DNA of 64,000 nt from Paraburkholderia saeva (GTDB taxonomy: Bacteria; Pseudomonadota; Gammaproteobacteria; Burkholderiales; Burkholderiaceae), in contig NZ_CAJQZC010000003.1 in the NCBI RefSeq assembly GCF_907164555.1, positions 682,001-746,000 of the forward strand, given 5' to 3'. This document shows positions 49,532 through 59,578 of this stretch, in pieces (positions within the stretch are counted from its first letter, which is position 1; each line of letters begins with the position of its first letter). A program made the position numbers and the translations under genes. A model generated the notes under the pieces. That model saw nothing but the letters and a program-made list of their open reading frames with translations, did no database searches and was not told the DNA's origin.

Positions 49532-51124
49532 TCAGCCCACCCCAATACCGTGGAGAGCCAGTGTTGGGTTGATGCTGCGATCGCCGAGCGTGAAGACGGC
49601 CACCGCGTGTTTCTGCTGCACGGCCATCTGGTCGAGCGATTGGGCCGCCGCTGAGGCCTCTTCGACCAGTGCGGCATTCTGTTGCGTCACTTCGTCCATC
49701 TGACCGACCGCAAGATTCACCTGCTCGATGCCGCGGCGCTGTTCTTCGGATGCAGCCGAGATTTCGGCGTTGATGTCTGCCACGCGCTTGATGGCCTGCA
49801 GTACCTGGTCCATCGTGCGCCCGACCTCTCCCGCCTGATCCGATCCGACGCGTACCGTCTCCACTGAGTGCTGGATAAGATCCTTGATCTCCTTCGCCGC
49901 ACTTGACGCGCGCTGGGCGAGACTCCGCACCTCGCCCGCGACAACGGCAAAGCCGCGACCTTGCTCGCCCGCGCGTGCGGCTTCAACCGCAGCATTGAGC
50001 GCAAGGATATTCGTCTGGAACGCTATGCCTTCGATGAGCGTGGTGATGTCGCTGATCGTCGCGGAACTGGTTGAAATGTCACCCATCGTCGCCAGCATGC
50101 GGCCAACGACGGCGTTCCCGGCACTGGCGATTTCAGTGGCGCTCGCTGCGAGCGCTGTCGCCTGATGCGCGTTTTCGGCGTTCTGGCGCACTGTCGCCGT
50201 CAGTTGTTCCATGCTGGCGGCTGTTTCCTCAAGGGAGGCAGCCTGCTGCTCCGTGCGAGACGAGAGATCGGTGTTGCCGGCGGCGATCTCTCCCGCGGCG
50301 ACCGAGATTGACTCGCTGGAGTCCTTGATACCGCGTACGACATCGGTCAGTTGCCGGTCCATCGTCTTGAGCGCATGCAGCATATTGCCGAACTCGTCGT
50401 TCGACGCGATGGTAATGTCATTGTCGAGCTTGCCGTCAGCGATGCGTTCGGCCACATGCACTGCGGACCTGAGCGGGCCGAGGATCACCTTCAGGAGATA
50501 CGCCGCGGCGCAGACGACGACCACGAACCCCACGAAAAACGATCCCCATTCGAGACACCTCACCAGAACATAGAGATCCTCGCTCTTCTGCCTGGATTCC
50601 TTGATCCTGGCATTCTGCATGGCGGAATCCTTTTCGAGCCCGTCAAAGAGGCTGACGCTGATGGGGCCGAGCCTGTTCACGGTTGCTGCGGCGCCATCAG
50701 CATTCCCCGCGTTGATATCGGCCAGCGTAGTGTCGACAAGCGAGCGGAACGCGTTGAGCGCTGAGGCGATCCCGTCCGCGACTGTTTGCTCAGTACCGTC
50801 GCTCACCCGGCCTGGGTAGTAGTCGGTCCATGAATCGATCAGTTTCTTTTCCAGTTCGCGAATCTGTAATTCTGCCTGGTTCCGTTCGTTCGAATCGTGC
50901 TGGGCTGGCAACGCTGCGAGTGCGATGCGAATTCTGAGCGCGTTGATCTGGGTTGCCGCGAGGTCTTCCACCGGCACCGTTTCATGGGAATAGCCGCGCT
51001 CGGTGCGTTCCGCGAGCGCGCGTGCTCCTCGCGCCCCAATTGCGCCGTTGATGAAAATAATCGCCAGGCAGACCCCGAGAGCCGCGTATACCTTCAACCT
51101 GATCGAGCCATTGAACTTCTGCAT
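49532..51124 (-). CDS. Methyl-accepting chemotaxis protein, Tar/Tsr type
   Basis: A 530-residue chemoreceptor of classical topology. Helix 1 ([21 protein letters not shown]), a periplasmic four-helix-bundle domain of about 150 residues, helix 2 ([20 protein letters not shown]), a HAMP domain, and the cytoplasmic signalling domain with tip [20 protein letters not shown]. It lacks the C-terminal NWETF-type pentapeptide. I chose the ATG at 51124 ([12 protein letters not shown]) rather than 51268. The upstream 630 bp has no gene. The ligand is unknown. Confidence 0.93.
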   Translation of the reverse strand: MQKFNGSIRLKVYAALGVCLAIIFINGAIGARGARALAERTERGYSHETVPVEDLAATQINALRIRIALAALPAQHDSNERNQAELQIRELEKKLIDSWTDYYPGRVSDGTEQTVADGIASALNAFRSLVDTTLADINAGNADGAAATVNRLGPISVSLFDGLEKDSAMQNARIKESRQKSEDLYVLVRCLEWGSFFVGFVVVVCAAAYLLKVILGPLRSAVHVAERIADGKLDNDITIASNDEFGNMLHALKTMDRQLTDVVRGIKDSSESISVAAGEIAAGNTDLSSRTEQQAASLEETAASMEQLTATVRQNAENAHQATALAASATEIASAGNAVVGRMLATMGDISTSSATISDITTLIEGIAFQTNILALNAAVEAARAGEQGRGFAVVAGEVRSLAQRASSAAKEIKDLIQHSVETVRVGSDQAGEVGRTMDQVLQAIKRVADINAEISAASEEQRRGIEQVNLAVGQMDEVTQQNAALVEEASAAAQSLDQMAVQQKHAVAVFTLGDRSINPTLALHGIGVG

Positions 51125-51756
51125 GCGTAACCTGATCGACAGTGAGTGGGCATGTCGCCCGGATATTTCCAGACTTCGTTGACGGTCTGGATGCGTAGTC
51201 AACAAAACGGTTGTCGGCAAAGATCCGTTGAAATTTAGGCTTTTCGTTAAAAATAGTAGATTACACAACTAATTAAGAAGGACGATAGGGGGCGGAGGAT
51301 AGTCTGTCATTGAGCATGAAATCGAAGGCGGAGTCGCCGCGTTGTCGTGGCTGGCAAGCCATGTGTCAGGTACGTCGGTCAGAACGCCATCGCATAACTG
51401 GCGATGGCGCCGCTGTCAACGGCGTTTATGTAACTGGTCTCGCGATTCGTTCCGTGGAAACGGCTCGAAGTCAATATAATAAAAGTTGCAGCGAAGCCGG
51501 CGTCGCGGACCCGGACCCCGGCGGTCCAGGGGTTTGTGATGCTCCGACGCACGCGAGGCCCGCGTTGCAGATGACATGGCGGCGCTTGATACGCTAACCC
51601 TGGTGCGAGAGAGCCGAAGGGCATTGCTTCATGCTGGTGCAAACAAATTGTCCGTAGTGGCGGCACGAAGCGCAGATAGACCGCGGCTGGGCGTTGCGCG
51701 CGAGCGTTAGCCCGTGACCCGGCTCTCACAGGGGTGACCTTTTGTAAGGGATCTCC
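51125..51756. other. 632-bp divergent intergenic region
   Basis: It lies between the chemoreceptor and the MscS gene, transcribed apart. An AT-rich stretch right before the chemoreceptor (51230-51290) suggests its promoter. TATAAT at 51475-51480 may be a -10 box, but no good -35 box is at 17 bp. Several short reading frames have no start signals. I see nothing else. Confidence 0.4.
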
Positions 51757-54300
51757 ATGACCGCATTTGTGCAATGTGAAACCCGCCATGCCGTGGCCTT
51801 CGCAAGACCGTGGATTCGCGCTGTTTTGCATGCAGGCTTGTTGCGCGCACGCACGTTGCGCGCGCTCTGGTGTGCCTGCCTGTGGCTGAGCGCAGTCAGC
51901 TGCCTCGTACTCTTTACGACGGCCAGTAATCCGGCATTAGCCGCGCCGCTACCCGCTGCGCTGCAAAACCTCGTCAACAAGGCGACCGGTACTCCAGCGC
52001 AGCCGGCCTCGACCGCACAGGCTGCATCGGCACCTTCGCCCGCCAGCCAGGCTGAACTCGCACGTTCGCTGGACACCCTGATCGGCACGCTCGAGAACGA
52101 CGCACAGCGCAAAGCGCTTGTCGCCCATTTGAAGGGGCTTCGTGAAGGCACCCAAAGTGCCGCGCCCGCGGCGCCGACGCCCGGGCTGCCCGGACAGGCC
52201 AACAGCGATCTGCTCGGCGCGATTGCATCAGGCATTGCGTCTGTCGAGACGGATCTGAACGCAGGGCGCACACCGCTGCACTACTGGGTGGCCCGTTCCA
52301 AAGTGGCGGCAAACGAGCTGCGGGCCATCGTGTCGGGTGAGAGCGGCGAGTCGCCCGGCGTCGTTTTACGCGGCATGACCGTGACGCTCTCGGTCTGGGG
52401 TGTGTGCGCGGGCCTGCTGATTTATCTGCAGCGGCGCCTTCGCGCACGTTATGGCTGGGACGTCACGTTAAAGCCGAATCCGACGTCGATAGAACTGTTG
52501 AACTTCGCATTGCGGCGGGCGGGACCATGGATCCTCGCGTTCCTGGCGGTGGTGCTGTTCGTGCGTGGAATGCCCGATGCGCTTGGCCGCACGCTGGGCG
52601 TCGTGATTGCCTACGCGATCGTTGTGGGTTCAATCTTCTCGGCGATCTGCATGATCGTGTTCTCGGTCTTCAGTTCGGCGCACCGGCGTATTGCGGTCCA
52701 GCAACTGCTCGCCCGAAGCTTCTGGCCGCTTTTCGCGATCGGCGCCTGTGGCGCGCTCGGCGACGCTACGGCCAACCCGGAAGTCACGCAGCTGCTGGGC
52801 GTGAATCTCTCCGGGCTCGTGTCGACCCTCGCCAATGTGGCGGCGGTCCTCCTCATCGCCTGGTTCGCACTCGCTTACCGGCGGCCCGTCACGCATCTGA
52901 TACGCAATCGCCCGTATGCGCGAAGGCGTGATCACAAACTCGCGACGGAAGCGTTCGATATCCTCGCCTCGCTGTGGCACATCCCGATTCTCGTAATCGC
53001 AATCGCATCGATTGTCGCAATCGTCGATGCGCGCGGCGCGGATGGGAACGTATTGCAGTTTTCGCTTTTCAGTGCGCTGTTACTTGTGCTCACGCTGTTC
53101 GCGTCGGCACTCCTGCTGCATTTCACGCGTCGAAGAGATACGCCCAGACAGCGCAGGGCGCCGCATCTGATGCGACTCCTGCGCTTCGCGAGCACGCTGT
53201 TCATCCTTCTGATGTGGGTCGCGTTCATCCAGTTCGAACTGGACCTGTGGAGTGGTCCGATTGCGCGCCTGATCAAGCACAGTGCGATCACACCCGCTTT
53301 CAAACATGCGCTGGTTGCAGTCGTCGCCACGGTCTTCGTGGCCTGGTTCATATGGATTCTGATCGACACCGCAATTCTTGAAACACTGGGCCCGAGCAGT
53401 TCGCGTAACAAGGCGCTCAATCCTGGCGTGCGAGCACGCACGATGTTGCCGATTGTGCGCAACGCAGTTTTCGTGACGGTAGCGAGCCTGGCGGCCATCA
53501 TCGCCGCTGCCAGTCTCGGCATCAATCTGACACCGCTGCTTGCCGGTGCGGGCGTGATCGGCCTCGCCGTCGGTTTCGGTGCCAAGACGCTCGTAACCGA
53601 TCTGATCACAGGGCTCTTTATCATTGTCGAGGAGACGATCTCGGTCGGTGACTGGATCGAGATCGATGGCGGCCATGCTGGCGTTGTCATGGACCTGACG
53701 ATTCGCACGGTCCGGCTGCGCGACGGTCAAGGCGCGGTACACACCGTCCCGTTCTCGCAGATCAAGATCGTGAAGAACCTGTCGCGCGATTTTGCCAACG
53801 CGCTATTCGAAGTGCGGGTGCCGTTCTCCGTTGATCTGGAGGAGGTCACGCGCATGATCACGGAAGCAGGCGCCGAGTTGATGCAGGATTTTCGCCTCAA
53901 GAACGAGATACTGGGGCCCGTCGAAGTGTGGGGGCTCGACCGCTTTGAGACCAACTGGATGGTCGTGAAAGCGCAGATCAAAACGAAGCCGCTACAGCAG
54001 TGGAGCGTAGCGCGCGCCTTTAACGCGCGGCTCAAGCGCAAGATGGACGAGGCGGGGATCGAGATTCCCGTACCGCACATGCAGCTTCACACGCCGTCGA
54101 ATGGACCCAACGCGTCGTCGCCATCCGGCGATGGTGGCGAGGACACCAGTCGGCCAGCGGCCGATGCAGACGGTACGCCCGGGCGCAGGCCGGACGCTGA
54201 ACGTCGGGTGCCAGGGGAACCTTCGACCGGGCCACGGACAGCGCAGACGGTTTCCACATCGCCGGCTGGCGCGTCAGCCAGCGATACGGTCCGCACCTGA
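51757..54300 (+). CDS. MscS-family mechanosensitive channel (large, MscK-like)
   Basis: An 847-residue multi-helix channel. After a possible signal or first helix and a low-complexity Ala-rich stretch, about ten membrane helices lead to the MscS pore helix LGINLTPLLAGAGVIGLAVG, then FGAKTLVTDLITGLFIIVEE and the beta domain VGDWIEIDGGHAGVVMDLTI. The 70-residue tail is charged and of low complexity. Large MscS-like proteins respond to osmotic downshock and envelope stress, and some are modified by ions. AAGGGATC precedes the ATG. Confidence 0.92.
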   Translation: MTAFVQCETRHAVAFARPWIRAVLHAGLLRARTLRALWCACLWLSAVSCLVLFTTASNPALAAPLPAALQNLVNKATGTPAQPASTAQAASAPSPASQAELARSLDTLIGTLENDAQRKALVAHLKGLREGTQSAAPAAPTPGLPGQANSDLLGAIASGIASVETDLNAGRTPLHYWVARSKVAANELRAIVSGESGESPGVVLRGMTVTLSVWGVCAGLLIYLQRRLRARYGWDVTLKPNPTSIELLNFALRRAGPWILAFLAVVLFVRGMPDALGRTLGVVIAYAIVVGSIFSAICMIVFSVFSSAHRRIAVQQLLARSFWPLFAIGACGALGDATANPEVTQLLGVNLSGLVSTLANVAAVLLIAWFALAYRRPVTHLIRNRPYARRRDHKLATEAFDILASLWHIPILVIAIASIVAIVDARGADGNVLQFSLFSALLLVLTLFASALLLHFTRRRDTPRQRRAPHLMRLLRFASTLFILLMWVAFIQFELDLWSGPIARLIKHSAITPAFKHALVAVVATVFVAWFIWILIDTAILETLGPSSSRNKALNPGVRARTMLPIVRNAVFVTVASLAAIIAAASLGINLTPLLAGAGVIGLAVGFGAKTLVTDLITGLFIIVEETISVGDWIEIDGGHAGVVMDLTIRTVRLRDGQGAVHTVPFSQIKIVKNLSRDFANALFEVRVPFSVDLEEVTRMITEAGAELMQDFRLKNEILGPVEVWGLDRFETNWMVVKAQIKTKPLQQWSVARAFNARLKRKMDEAGIEIPVPHMQLHTPSNGPNASSPSGDGGEDTSRPAADADGTPGRRPDAERRVPGEPSTGPRTAQTVSTSPAGASASDTVRT

Positions 54301-54353
54301 GCAGCGCGCAAGCACGCGCGGGATAGTCATGCCGCCGGGCAGACGCGGAACGT

Positions 54354-55010
54354 TTACCGGTGCTGCCCGACTCGCGCCTTGCGTTCCAGCGAACGCGCAT
54401 ACCAGGTCAGCGGAAAGCACATCGCAAAGTAGAGCAGTGCGACCATGCCGTAGATCGGGAACGGACGAAACACCGCATTGGTGATCATCGTGCCGGTCTT
54501 CGTGAGTTCGACAAAGCCGATGATCGACGTGAGCGCTGTGCTTTTCACGACCTGCACGAGAAAGCCGACGGTCGGCGCCGTTGCGATCCTGCGCGCCTGC
54601 GGCCACACGATATAGCGCAGCTGCTGCGTGTGCGTCATGCCGAGACTCGCGCCCGCAGCCCACTGGCCGCGCGGCACTGCTTCGACGCAACCGCGCCAGA
54701 TATCCGCGAGATACGCGCTCGTATAGAGCGTGAGCGTGACAGTCGCGGCGACCCAGGGCGAAACGTCGATGCCCATCAACGGCAGCCCGAAGAACGCGAG
54801 GAAAAGTTGCATCAGCAATGGCGTGCCCTGAAACAGCTCGACGTAAAGCACCACGACGCGTCGCAGCCATGGCAGCGGCGACACGCGTGCGGCAAGCAGG
54901 ATGAGGCCGACCACGCCGCCGCACACAAAGGCGATCAACGAAAGAAGCACGGTCCAGCGTGCTGCGAGCAGCAGGTTGCGGGCGATGTCCCAGAGCGTAA
55001 ATTCCATCAT
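54354..55010 (-). CDS. Amino-acid-type ABC transporter permease
   Basis: A 218-residue permease of the polar amino acid (HisM/GlnP) family. It has about five helices and the EAA loop in YVELFQGTPLLMQLFLAFFG with ASLGMTHTQQLRYIVWPQA near the cytoplasmic face. I start at 55010 because this ATG overlaps the stop of the upstream permease (ATGA) and a second ATG follows at 55007. It is the last gene of the seven-gene transport operon. It needs a substrate-binding protein (55826) and an ATPase; the only ATPase in the operon is the polyamine-type one. Confidence 0.9.
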   Translation of the reverse strand: MMEFTLWDIARNLLLAARWTVLLSLIAFVCGGVVGLILLAARVSPLPWLRRVVVLYVELFQGTPLLMQLFLAFFGLPLMGIDVSPWVAATVTLTLYTSAYLADIWRGCVEAVPRGQWAAGASLGMTHTQQLRYIVWPQARRIATAPTVGFLVQVVKSTALTSIIGFVELTKTGTMITNAVFRPFPIYGMVALLYFAMCFPLTWYARSLERKARVGQHR

Positions 55011-55759
55011 CACAAACGCTCCGAAGGCAATGCGCGCGCAGTGCGCCATGCAAGGACAAGACGCAGGAGACCGCGCGGCGCTGGTGTGGAGCGCGGCATG
55101 CGGCCCGCAAAGAGGCGCGCGCCAAGACGGTTCATCAGCAGCCGCAACGCGATGGAAAGGAACAGATACGTCGCGGTGATGATCACGTAACTTTCGAACG
55201 AGCGGAAATTACGCGACTGGATGAAGTTCGCGGCATACGTCAGGTCGGGCACGGAAATCTGCGAGACGACCGCTGAGCCCAGCATCACGATCAACACCTG
55301 GCTTAGCAGCGCGGGAAAGACGTTCGCTATTGCCTGTGGCAGCACGACATGGCGAAACACCTGGCGACCATGCAGCCCGAGCGCCATCGCGGCCTGCACC
55401 TGACCGCGCGGAATCGAATCGATACCGGCGCGAATGATTTCAACCGCATACGCGCCGAGATTCACCGACATGGCGAGAATCGCGGCCGAAACCTCGTCGA
55501 TATGAATGCCGAGCCCCGGCAGCCCGAAGAAGATGAAAAAGAGCTGCACGATGAACGGCGTGTTGCGGATGAGTTCCACATAGGCCGCGACAACCGTGCG
55601 CGACCAGCGTGGACCGCCGATGCTGATGCCCGCACCCGCAATGCCGATGAGTCCGCCCAGCACCGTCGATACGGCGGTGAGCCCAAGGGTGACGCCGACG
55701 CCGCGGGCAAGCATGCCCGCGTACATATCGAAGCCGCTGAAGTCGAACACGTAGCTCAT
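55010..55759 (-). CDS. Amino-acid-type ABC transporter permease
   Basis: A 249-residue partner of the preceding permease, same family. The EAA region is in YVELIRNTPFIVQLFFIFFG and MALGLHGRQVFRHVVLPQA. Helix count and length agree with polar amino acid permeases of the type that pairs as two different subunits. It follows the binding-protein gene by 66 bp, with a strong stem-loop in between. Its stop overlaps the next permease start. Confidence 0.9.
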   Translation of the reverse strand: MSYVFDFSGFDMYAGMLARGVGVTLGLTAVSTVLGGLIGIAGAGISIGGPRWSRTVVAAYVELIRNTPFIVQLFFIFFGLPGLGIHIDEVSAAILAMSVNLGAYAVEIIRAGIDSIPRGQVQAAMALGLHGRQVFRHVVLPQAIANVFPALLSQVLIVMLGSAVVSQISVPDLTYAANFIQSRNFRSFESYVIITATYLFLSIALRLLMNRLGARLFAGRMPRSTPAPRGLLRLVLAWRTARALPSERL

Positions 55760-55782
55760 GAGGTACTGGTCATCGTCTGGTG

Positions 55783-55814
55783 AGGCCCGGGTCCGGCAGG
55801 AGCGGTCCGGGCCT
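55783..55814 (-). other. Stem-loop between binding-protein and permease genes
   Basis: Arms AGGCCCGG (55783-55790) and CCGGGCCT (55807-55814) with further pairing inside. It lies between the solute-binding protein gene and the permease genes. Such hairpins often let binding protein be made in excess of permease. Role inferred. Confidence 0.6.
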
Positions 55815-55825
55815 GCGCTATCGGC

Positions 55826-56650
55826 TTAAAGATCGGCCGGCAGCGGCGTGCGCAGCCACTTCTGCGAAATCGCGTTCATCGTGCCGTCCTGGCGTGCCTT
55901 TGCGATCGTTTCATCGACCTTCTTCAGCAGGCGCGGCTCGTTCTTGTTGAGGCCGACGTGATCCGGCGAGCTGAACAGCGCGAACTTCTGCTCCGGATCG
56001 ATTGCGGGGTGACGGGCGAGAATCGTCGCGCCCACGTCATTGCCGACCACCATCAACTGTACCTGACCAGAAAGAAATGCAGAAATTGCGCCGTTCGGGT
56101 CATCGAAACGTTTGATTGTCGCGGTCGGCGGAGCGATTTTCGTGACGCTCAGGTCTTCCAGCGTACCGCGCGCAACCGAAATCGATTTGCCGGCGAGATC
56201 GTTCGCGTTCTTCACGTTCAGCGTTTTCGGCCCGAACACGGCGAGGTAATACGGGGCGTACGGCTTCGAGAAGTCGATGACCTTTTCGCGCTCCGGCGTC
56301 TGGCCGACGGAGAGCAGCATGTCGGCCTTGTGGTCGGCGAGATACGCCATCCGGTTGTCGCCGGTGACGGCAACCAGTTCGACCTTCGCATTGAGCGCCT
56401 TGCCGATCAGGTTCGCGACGTCGATGTCATAGCCCATCGGCTTCATGTCCGGCCCGATCGAACCGAACGGCGGGTAGTCCATGAAAACGCCGACGCGCAC
56501 CACGCCGGTCTTCGCAATCGTGTCGATGGCGTCGGCGTGCGCGGCCGGCGCATACGCGGAAAGCGTCGCGGCGCCGGTCAGTGCAAGCGTCGCAGCCGTC
56601 GCCTTGAGCATGCGGCGCGCGCGTGCGTTGAGGGAGTGAAGGGTGGTCAT
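55826..56650 (-). CDS. Amino-acid-type ABC transporter substrate-binding protein
   Basis: A 274-residue periplasmic binding protein of the bacterial family 3 solute-binding type. The signal peptide (residues 1-40, ending APAAHADA) precedes IAKTGVVRVGVFMDYPPFGS, DMKPMGYDIDVANLIGKAL and VTGDNRMAYLADHKADMLLS, the usual lysine/arginine/glutamine-binding fold. I chose the ATG at 56650 because a signal peptide begins there. The ATPase gene lies 37 bp upstream on the same strand, and two permease genes follow. The ligand may be an amino acid or polyamine-like amine. Confidence 0.92.
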   Translation of the reverse strand: MTTLHSLNARARRMLKATAATLALTGAATLSAYAPAAHADAIDTIAKTGVVRVGVFMDYPPFGSIGPDMKPMGYDIDVANLIGKALNAKVELVAVTGDNRMAYLADHKADMLLSVGQTPEREKVIDFSKPYAPYYLAVFGPKTLNVKNANDLAGKSISVARGTLEDLSVTKIAPPTATIKRFDDPNGAISAFLSGQVQLMVVGNDVGATILARHPAIDPEQKFALFSSPDHVGLNKNEPRLLKKVDETIAKARQDGTMNAISQKWLRTPLPADL

Positions 56651-56687
56651 GAGTCGTTCCTCTGTCGAAAACGTTGGTGTAGAAGTG

Positions 56688-57764
56688 TCAATGCGTGGTG
56701 CGGGCTGCAATCAGCTTGCACGCATGTGCAGGCAGTTCGGCAAGCACGGGCATGCCGGTCGTAAGGCCCGGCGTCTCGCGCGGTGTGGTCGCGGCCGTGA
56801 GTGTAAAGCCCGCGCAGTCGATCGTCGCTTCGAGCGTGGCGCCCACGTCGCGAATGAATGTCACGGTGCCCGCGAGGTGATTGCTGCTCTTCTCGCCGGA
56901 AGCCGGTTTGACGCACACGTCCTCGGGGCGGATCAGCAGGCGGATTTCATCGCTGGCCGCAGCAGTGACGCGCGCCGGATTCGCCACGATGATCTGCTGG
57001 CCGCCTGGCAGGCTGACGCCGCCACGGCCGTCGTGCGTAACCGGCAGGATGTTGCCGAGGCCGATGAAATCGGCGACGAATTCGCTCACCGGGTCGCGGT
57101 AAATATCGAGCGGCTTGCCGACCTGGGCGATGCGGCCTTTTTCCATCACGACGATTTCGTCGGCCATCGTCATCGCTTCGCGCTGGTCGTGCGTGACCAT
57201 GATCGTGGTTATGCCGAGGCGTTGCTGCAAGAGGCGAATTTCAACCTGCATCGCTTCGCGCAGCTTGGCGTCGAGCGCAGAGAGCGGTTCGTCGAGCAGC
57301 AGCAGCTTCGGCGAAGAAGCAATCGCCCGCGCGATCGCCACACGCTGGCGCTGGCCGCCGGAGAGTTGCGTGACCGGCCGGTTCGCCATGTGCGGCAGCT
57401 GGATCAGTTCGAGCAGTTCGGCGATGCGGCGCGACTGCGCGGCCTTGTCCATCTTGCGCAGACGCAACGGATACGCGATGTTCTCCGCGACGCTCATATG
57501 GGGAAACAGCGCGAGCGACTGGAACACCATGCCGAAGTCGCGCCGGTTCGCAGGCACATGCGTGACGTCCTTGCCGGCGAACATCACGCTGCCCGAGGTC
57601 GGCGTTTCGAGGCCGGCGATGATCCGCAGCAGCGTGGTCTTGCCGCAACCCGACGGGCCGAGGAAGCAGACGAGCTTGCCATCGGGCACGCTGAGGTCGA
57701 CGCTGTCGACAGCACTCGAGCCGTTGAAGCGCTTCGTCACGGATTGCAAGGTCAGATGCGTCAT
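56688..57764 (-). CDS. ABC transporter ATPase, polyamine/spermidine type
   Basis: A 358-residue ATPase. Walker A GPSGCGKTTLL (about residues 36-46), signature LSGGQRQRVAIARA, Walker B LLLLDEPLSALD, and the H-loop MVTHDQREAMT are all intact. The C-terminal TOBE domain (about 240-350) is present, as in PotA, MalK and related importers. It is the only ATPase of the transport operon and could serve both the polyamine-type permeases before it and the amino-acid-type permeases after it. Confidence 0.93.
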   Translation of the reverse strand: MTHLTLQSVTKRFNGSSAVDSVDLSVPDGKLVCFLGPSGCGKTTLLRIIAGLETPTSGSVMFAGKDVTHVPANRRDFGMVFQSLALFPHMSVAENIAYPLRLRKMDKAAQSRRIAELLELIQLPHMANRPVTQLSGGQRQRVAIARAIASSPKLLLLDEPLSALDAKLREAMQVEIRLLQQRLGITTIMVTHDQREAMTMADEIVVMEKGRIAQVGKPLDIYRDPVSEFVADFIGLGNILPVTHDGRGGVSLPGGQQIIVANPARVTAAASDEIRLLIRPEDVCVKPASGEKSSNHLAGTVTFIRDVGATLEATIDCAGFTLTAATTPRETPGLTTGMPVLAELPAHACKLIAARTTH

Positions 57765-57788
57765 GGTGATTCCTCAAGCTTGCGCAGG

Positions 57789-58649
57789 TTAGAGCGCGAC
57801 ACCTTCGTCGCCGATCAGTTTTTCGAGCACCCAGATCAACGCGAAATCGATTGCGACGATGAACACCGCAAACGAAAACACGGTGGGATCGAGCGACGAC
57901 ACGGTGCGGCTGTAGAGCCATACGGGCAGCGTCATCGTATTGATGCCGTAGAGGAAAAACGTCACTGTGAATTCGTTGAACGAGATGATGAACGCGAACA
58001 GCATGCCGGCGAGAATGCCCGGCTTCATCAGCGGCAGCACGACATCGATCAGCGCGCGGCGAGGGCTTGCGCCCAGCACGCAGGCGGCTTCCTCGAACTC
58101 GGGGCCGATCGTCGCGACTGACGCCGCGCAGTTCTTCACCGTGAACGGCAGTGCGAGAATCACATGCGCGATGATGAGCCTGAACACACCGAGTTCGACC
58201 GGCAGCACGTTGAACACCAGCAGCAGCGAAAGCCCGAGCATCACGAGCGGATAGACGAGCGGCAATGCCACCAGTTGTTCGACCGCCGGTTTGCCGCGAA
58301 AACGGTAGCGTGACAGCGCGTAGGCGGCCGGTACGGACACGAGTGTCGCGATGATCATCGTCGCGATTGCGACGATCAGGCTGGTGGTGAGCGCGCTGCC
58401 CATCGACAGCACGTCGCTCGCGTCGGGCGAGACGAACGTATGCCATGCCGCGCGATACCACTGCAGGCTGTATTCGTGCGGCGGAAAATCGAGCGTGTCC
58501 GATGCGCTGAACGACATCGTGATCATCGTGAGAATCGGCAGCGCGGCGAGAAACAGCACGATTGCGGCCAGCAGGCTCGACACCTTGCCGAGACGGCCCG
58601 GCATCGTCGTCGGCAGACGGAACGTGCGCGAACGGGCGACGGTGCTCAT
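57789..58649 (-). CDS. ABC transporter permease, PotC-like
   Basis: A 286-residue inner-membrane permease with six helices. The EAA loop is EEAACVLGASPRRALIDVVLP, near the C-terminal third. It pairs with the next permease upstream; its start overlaps that gene's stop (ATGA). Family members (PotC, YdcV) import spermidine, putrescine, 2-aminoethylphosphonate or similar compounds. It is followed by the ATPase gene at 24 bp. Confidence 0.92.
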   Translation of the reverse strand: MSTVARSRTFRLPTTMPGRLGKVSSLLAAIVLFLAALPILTMITMSFSASDTLDFPPHEYSLQWYRAAWHTFVSPDASDVLSMGSALTTSLIVAIATMIIATLVSVPAAYALSRYRFRGKPAVEQLVALPLVYPLVMLGLSLLLVFNVLPVELGVFRLIIAHVILALPFTVKNCAASVATIGPEFEEAACVLGASPRRALIDVVLPLMKPGILAGMLFAFIISFNEFTVTFFLYGINTMTLPVWLYSRTVSSLDPTVFSFAVFIVAIDFALIWVLEKLIGDEGVAL

Positions 58650-59578
58650 GCTTTCGGCTCCTCTTCGAGACGTTGCGTGCGGCGCACGAGTCGCTGCGAG
58701 ATGGCCATCACGGCGAGCGTCGCGACCATCAGCACGATGCCCGATGCAGAAGCGGCCGGCCAGTTCAGAAGCGGCGCGACCTGATCGTGAACGAGCACCG
58801 CGAGCATCGGCACGCGGCGGCCGCCAAGGAGCAGCGGCACGGCAAACGCACTCGCGTTGTAGGCGAAGACAAGCAGCGCACCCGACACGAGGCCGGGCAT
58901 CGCGAGCGGCAACATCACGTGACGCAGCGTCTGCATGCGTGTGGCGCCGAGCGTGGCGGCGGCTTCTTCATAGGAGCGCGACACGGCGCGCATCGCGCTC
59001 GAAAGCGGCAGCACGGCGAGCGGAAACGCGGTCTGGATCAACCCGAGCAGCACGCCATGCTCACGATAGAGCCACTGCACAGGACGGTCGACGAGACCGC
59101 CCGCGATCAACGCGTGATTGAGCAGACCCGCCGGCCCGAGAATCACGAGCCAGCCATATCCCTGCAGCAGCAGATTCACGAGCAGCGGCAGCAGCACGCC
59201 CGCCAGCAGCAGACGGCGCGCGAGCCGCGATTCGGTGCGCGCCATCGCCAGCGCGACCGGAATCGCCAGCAGCACGGCGCACACCATGCTCTGGAACGCG
59301 AGCCGCAACGTCAGCCACAACGACTTCAGGAAGTAGCTGTCGGCGAGGTCCGCGTAGTTCTGCAGTGTGAAGCCGTGCCATTCATTGCCGGATGTGCCGA
59401 AGCTCATCCGCAGCACGACGAGCGCGGCAGCCGCCAGCACCGCGAGAAACGCGAGGATCGGCGCGAGCAGGATCCACGGACGGGCCCGCGCGAGCAGACC
59501 GCCCGCCGTGCCGGCGTCCGGCGCATCGGGTGCGCCGGAGTTGGCACGTTGCGACGAAAGCGCGGGCATCGTGGTCAT
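58646..59578 (-). CDS. ABC transporter permease, PotB-like
   Basis: A 310-residue permease with a longer N-terminal cytoplasmic part and six helices. The EAA loop is EEAAATLGATRMQTLRHVMLP. It is the PotB-like partner of the downstream PotC-like protein and both overlap with neighbours by 4 bp (ATGA), which shows tight coupling in the operon. I start at 59578 (MTTMPALSSQ). Confidence 0.92.
   Translation of the reverse strand: MTTMPALSSQRANSGAPDAPDAGTAGGLLARARPWILLAPILAFLAVLAAAALVVLRMSFGTSGNEWHGFTLQNYADLADSYFLKSLWLTLRLAFQSMVCAVLLAIPVALAMARTESRLARRLLLAGVLLPLLVNLLLQGYGWLVILGPAGLLNHALIAGGLVDRPVQWLYREHGVLLGLIQTAFPLAVLPLSSAMRAVSRSYEEAAATLGATRMQTLRHVMLPLAMPGLVSGALLVFAYNASAFAVPLLLGGRRVPMLAVLVHDQVAPLLNWPAASASGIVLMVATLAVMAISQRLVRRTQRLEEEPKA

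Noticed and set aside
51475..51480. TATAAT before the MscS gene as a promoter
   Set aside because: No acceptable -35 element at 16-18 bp and the site is 280 bp from the start codon.
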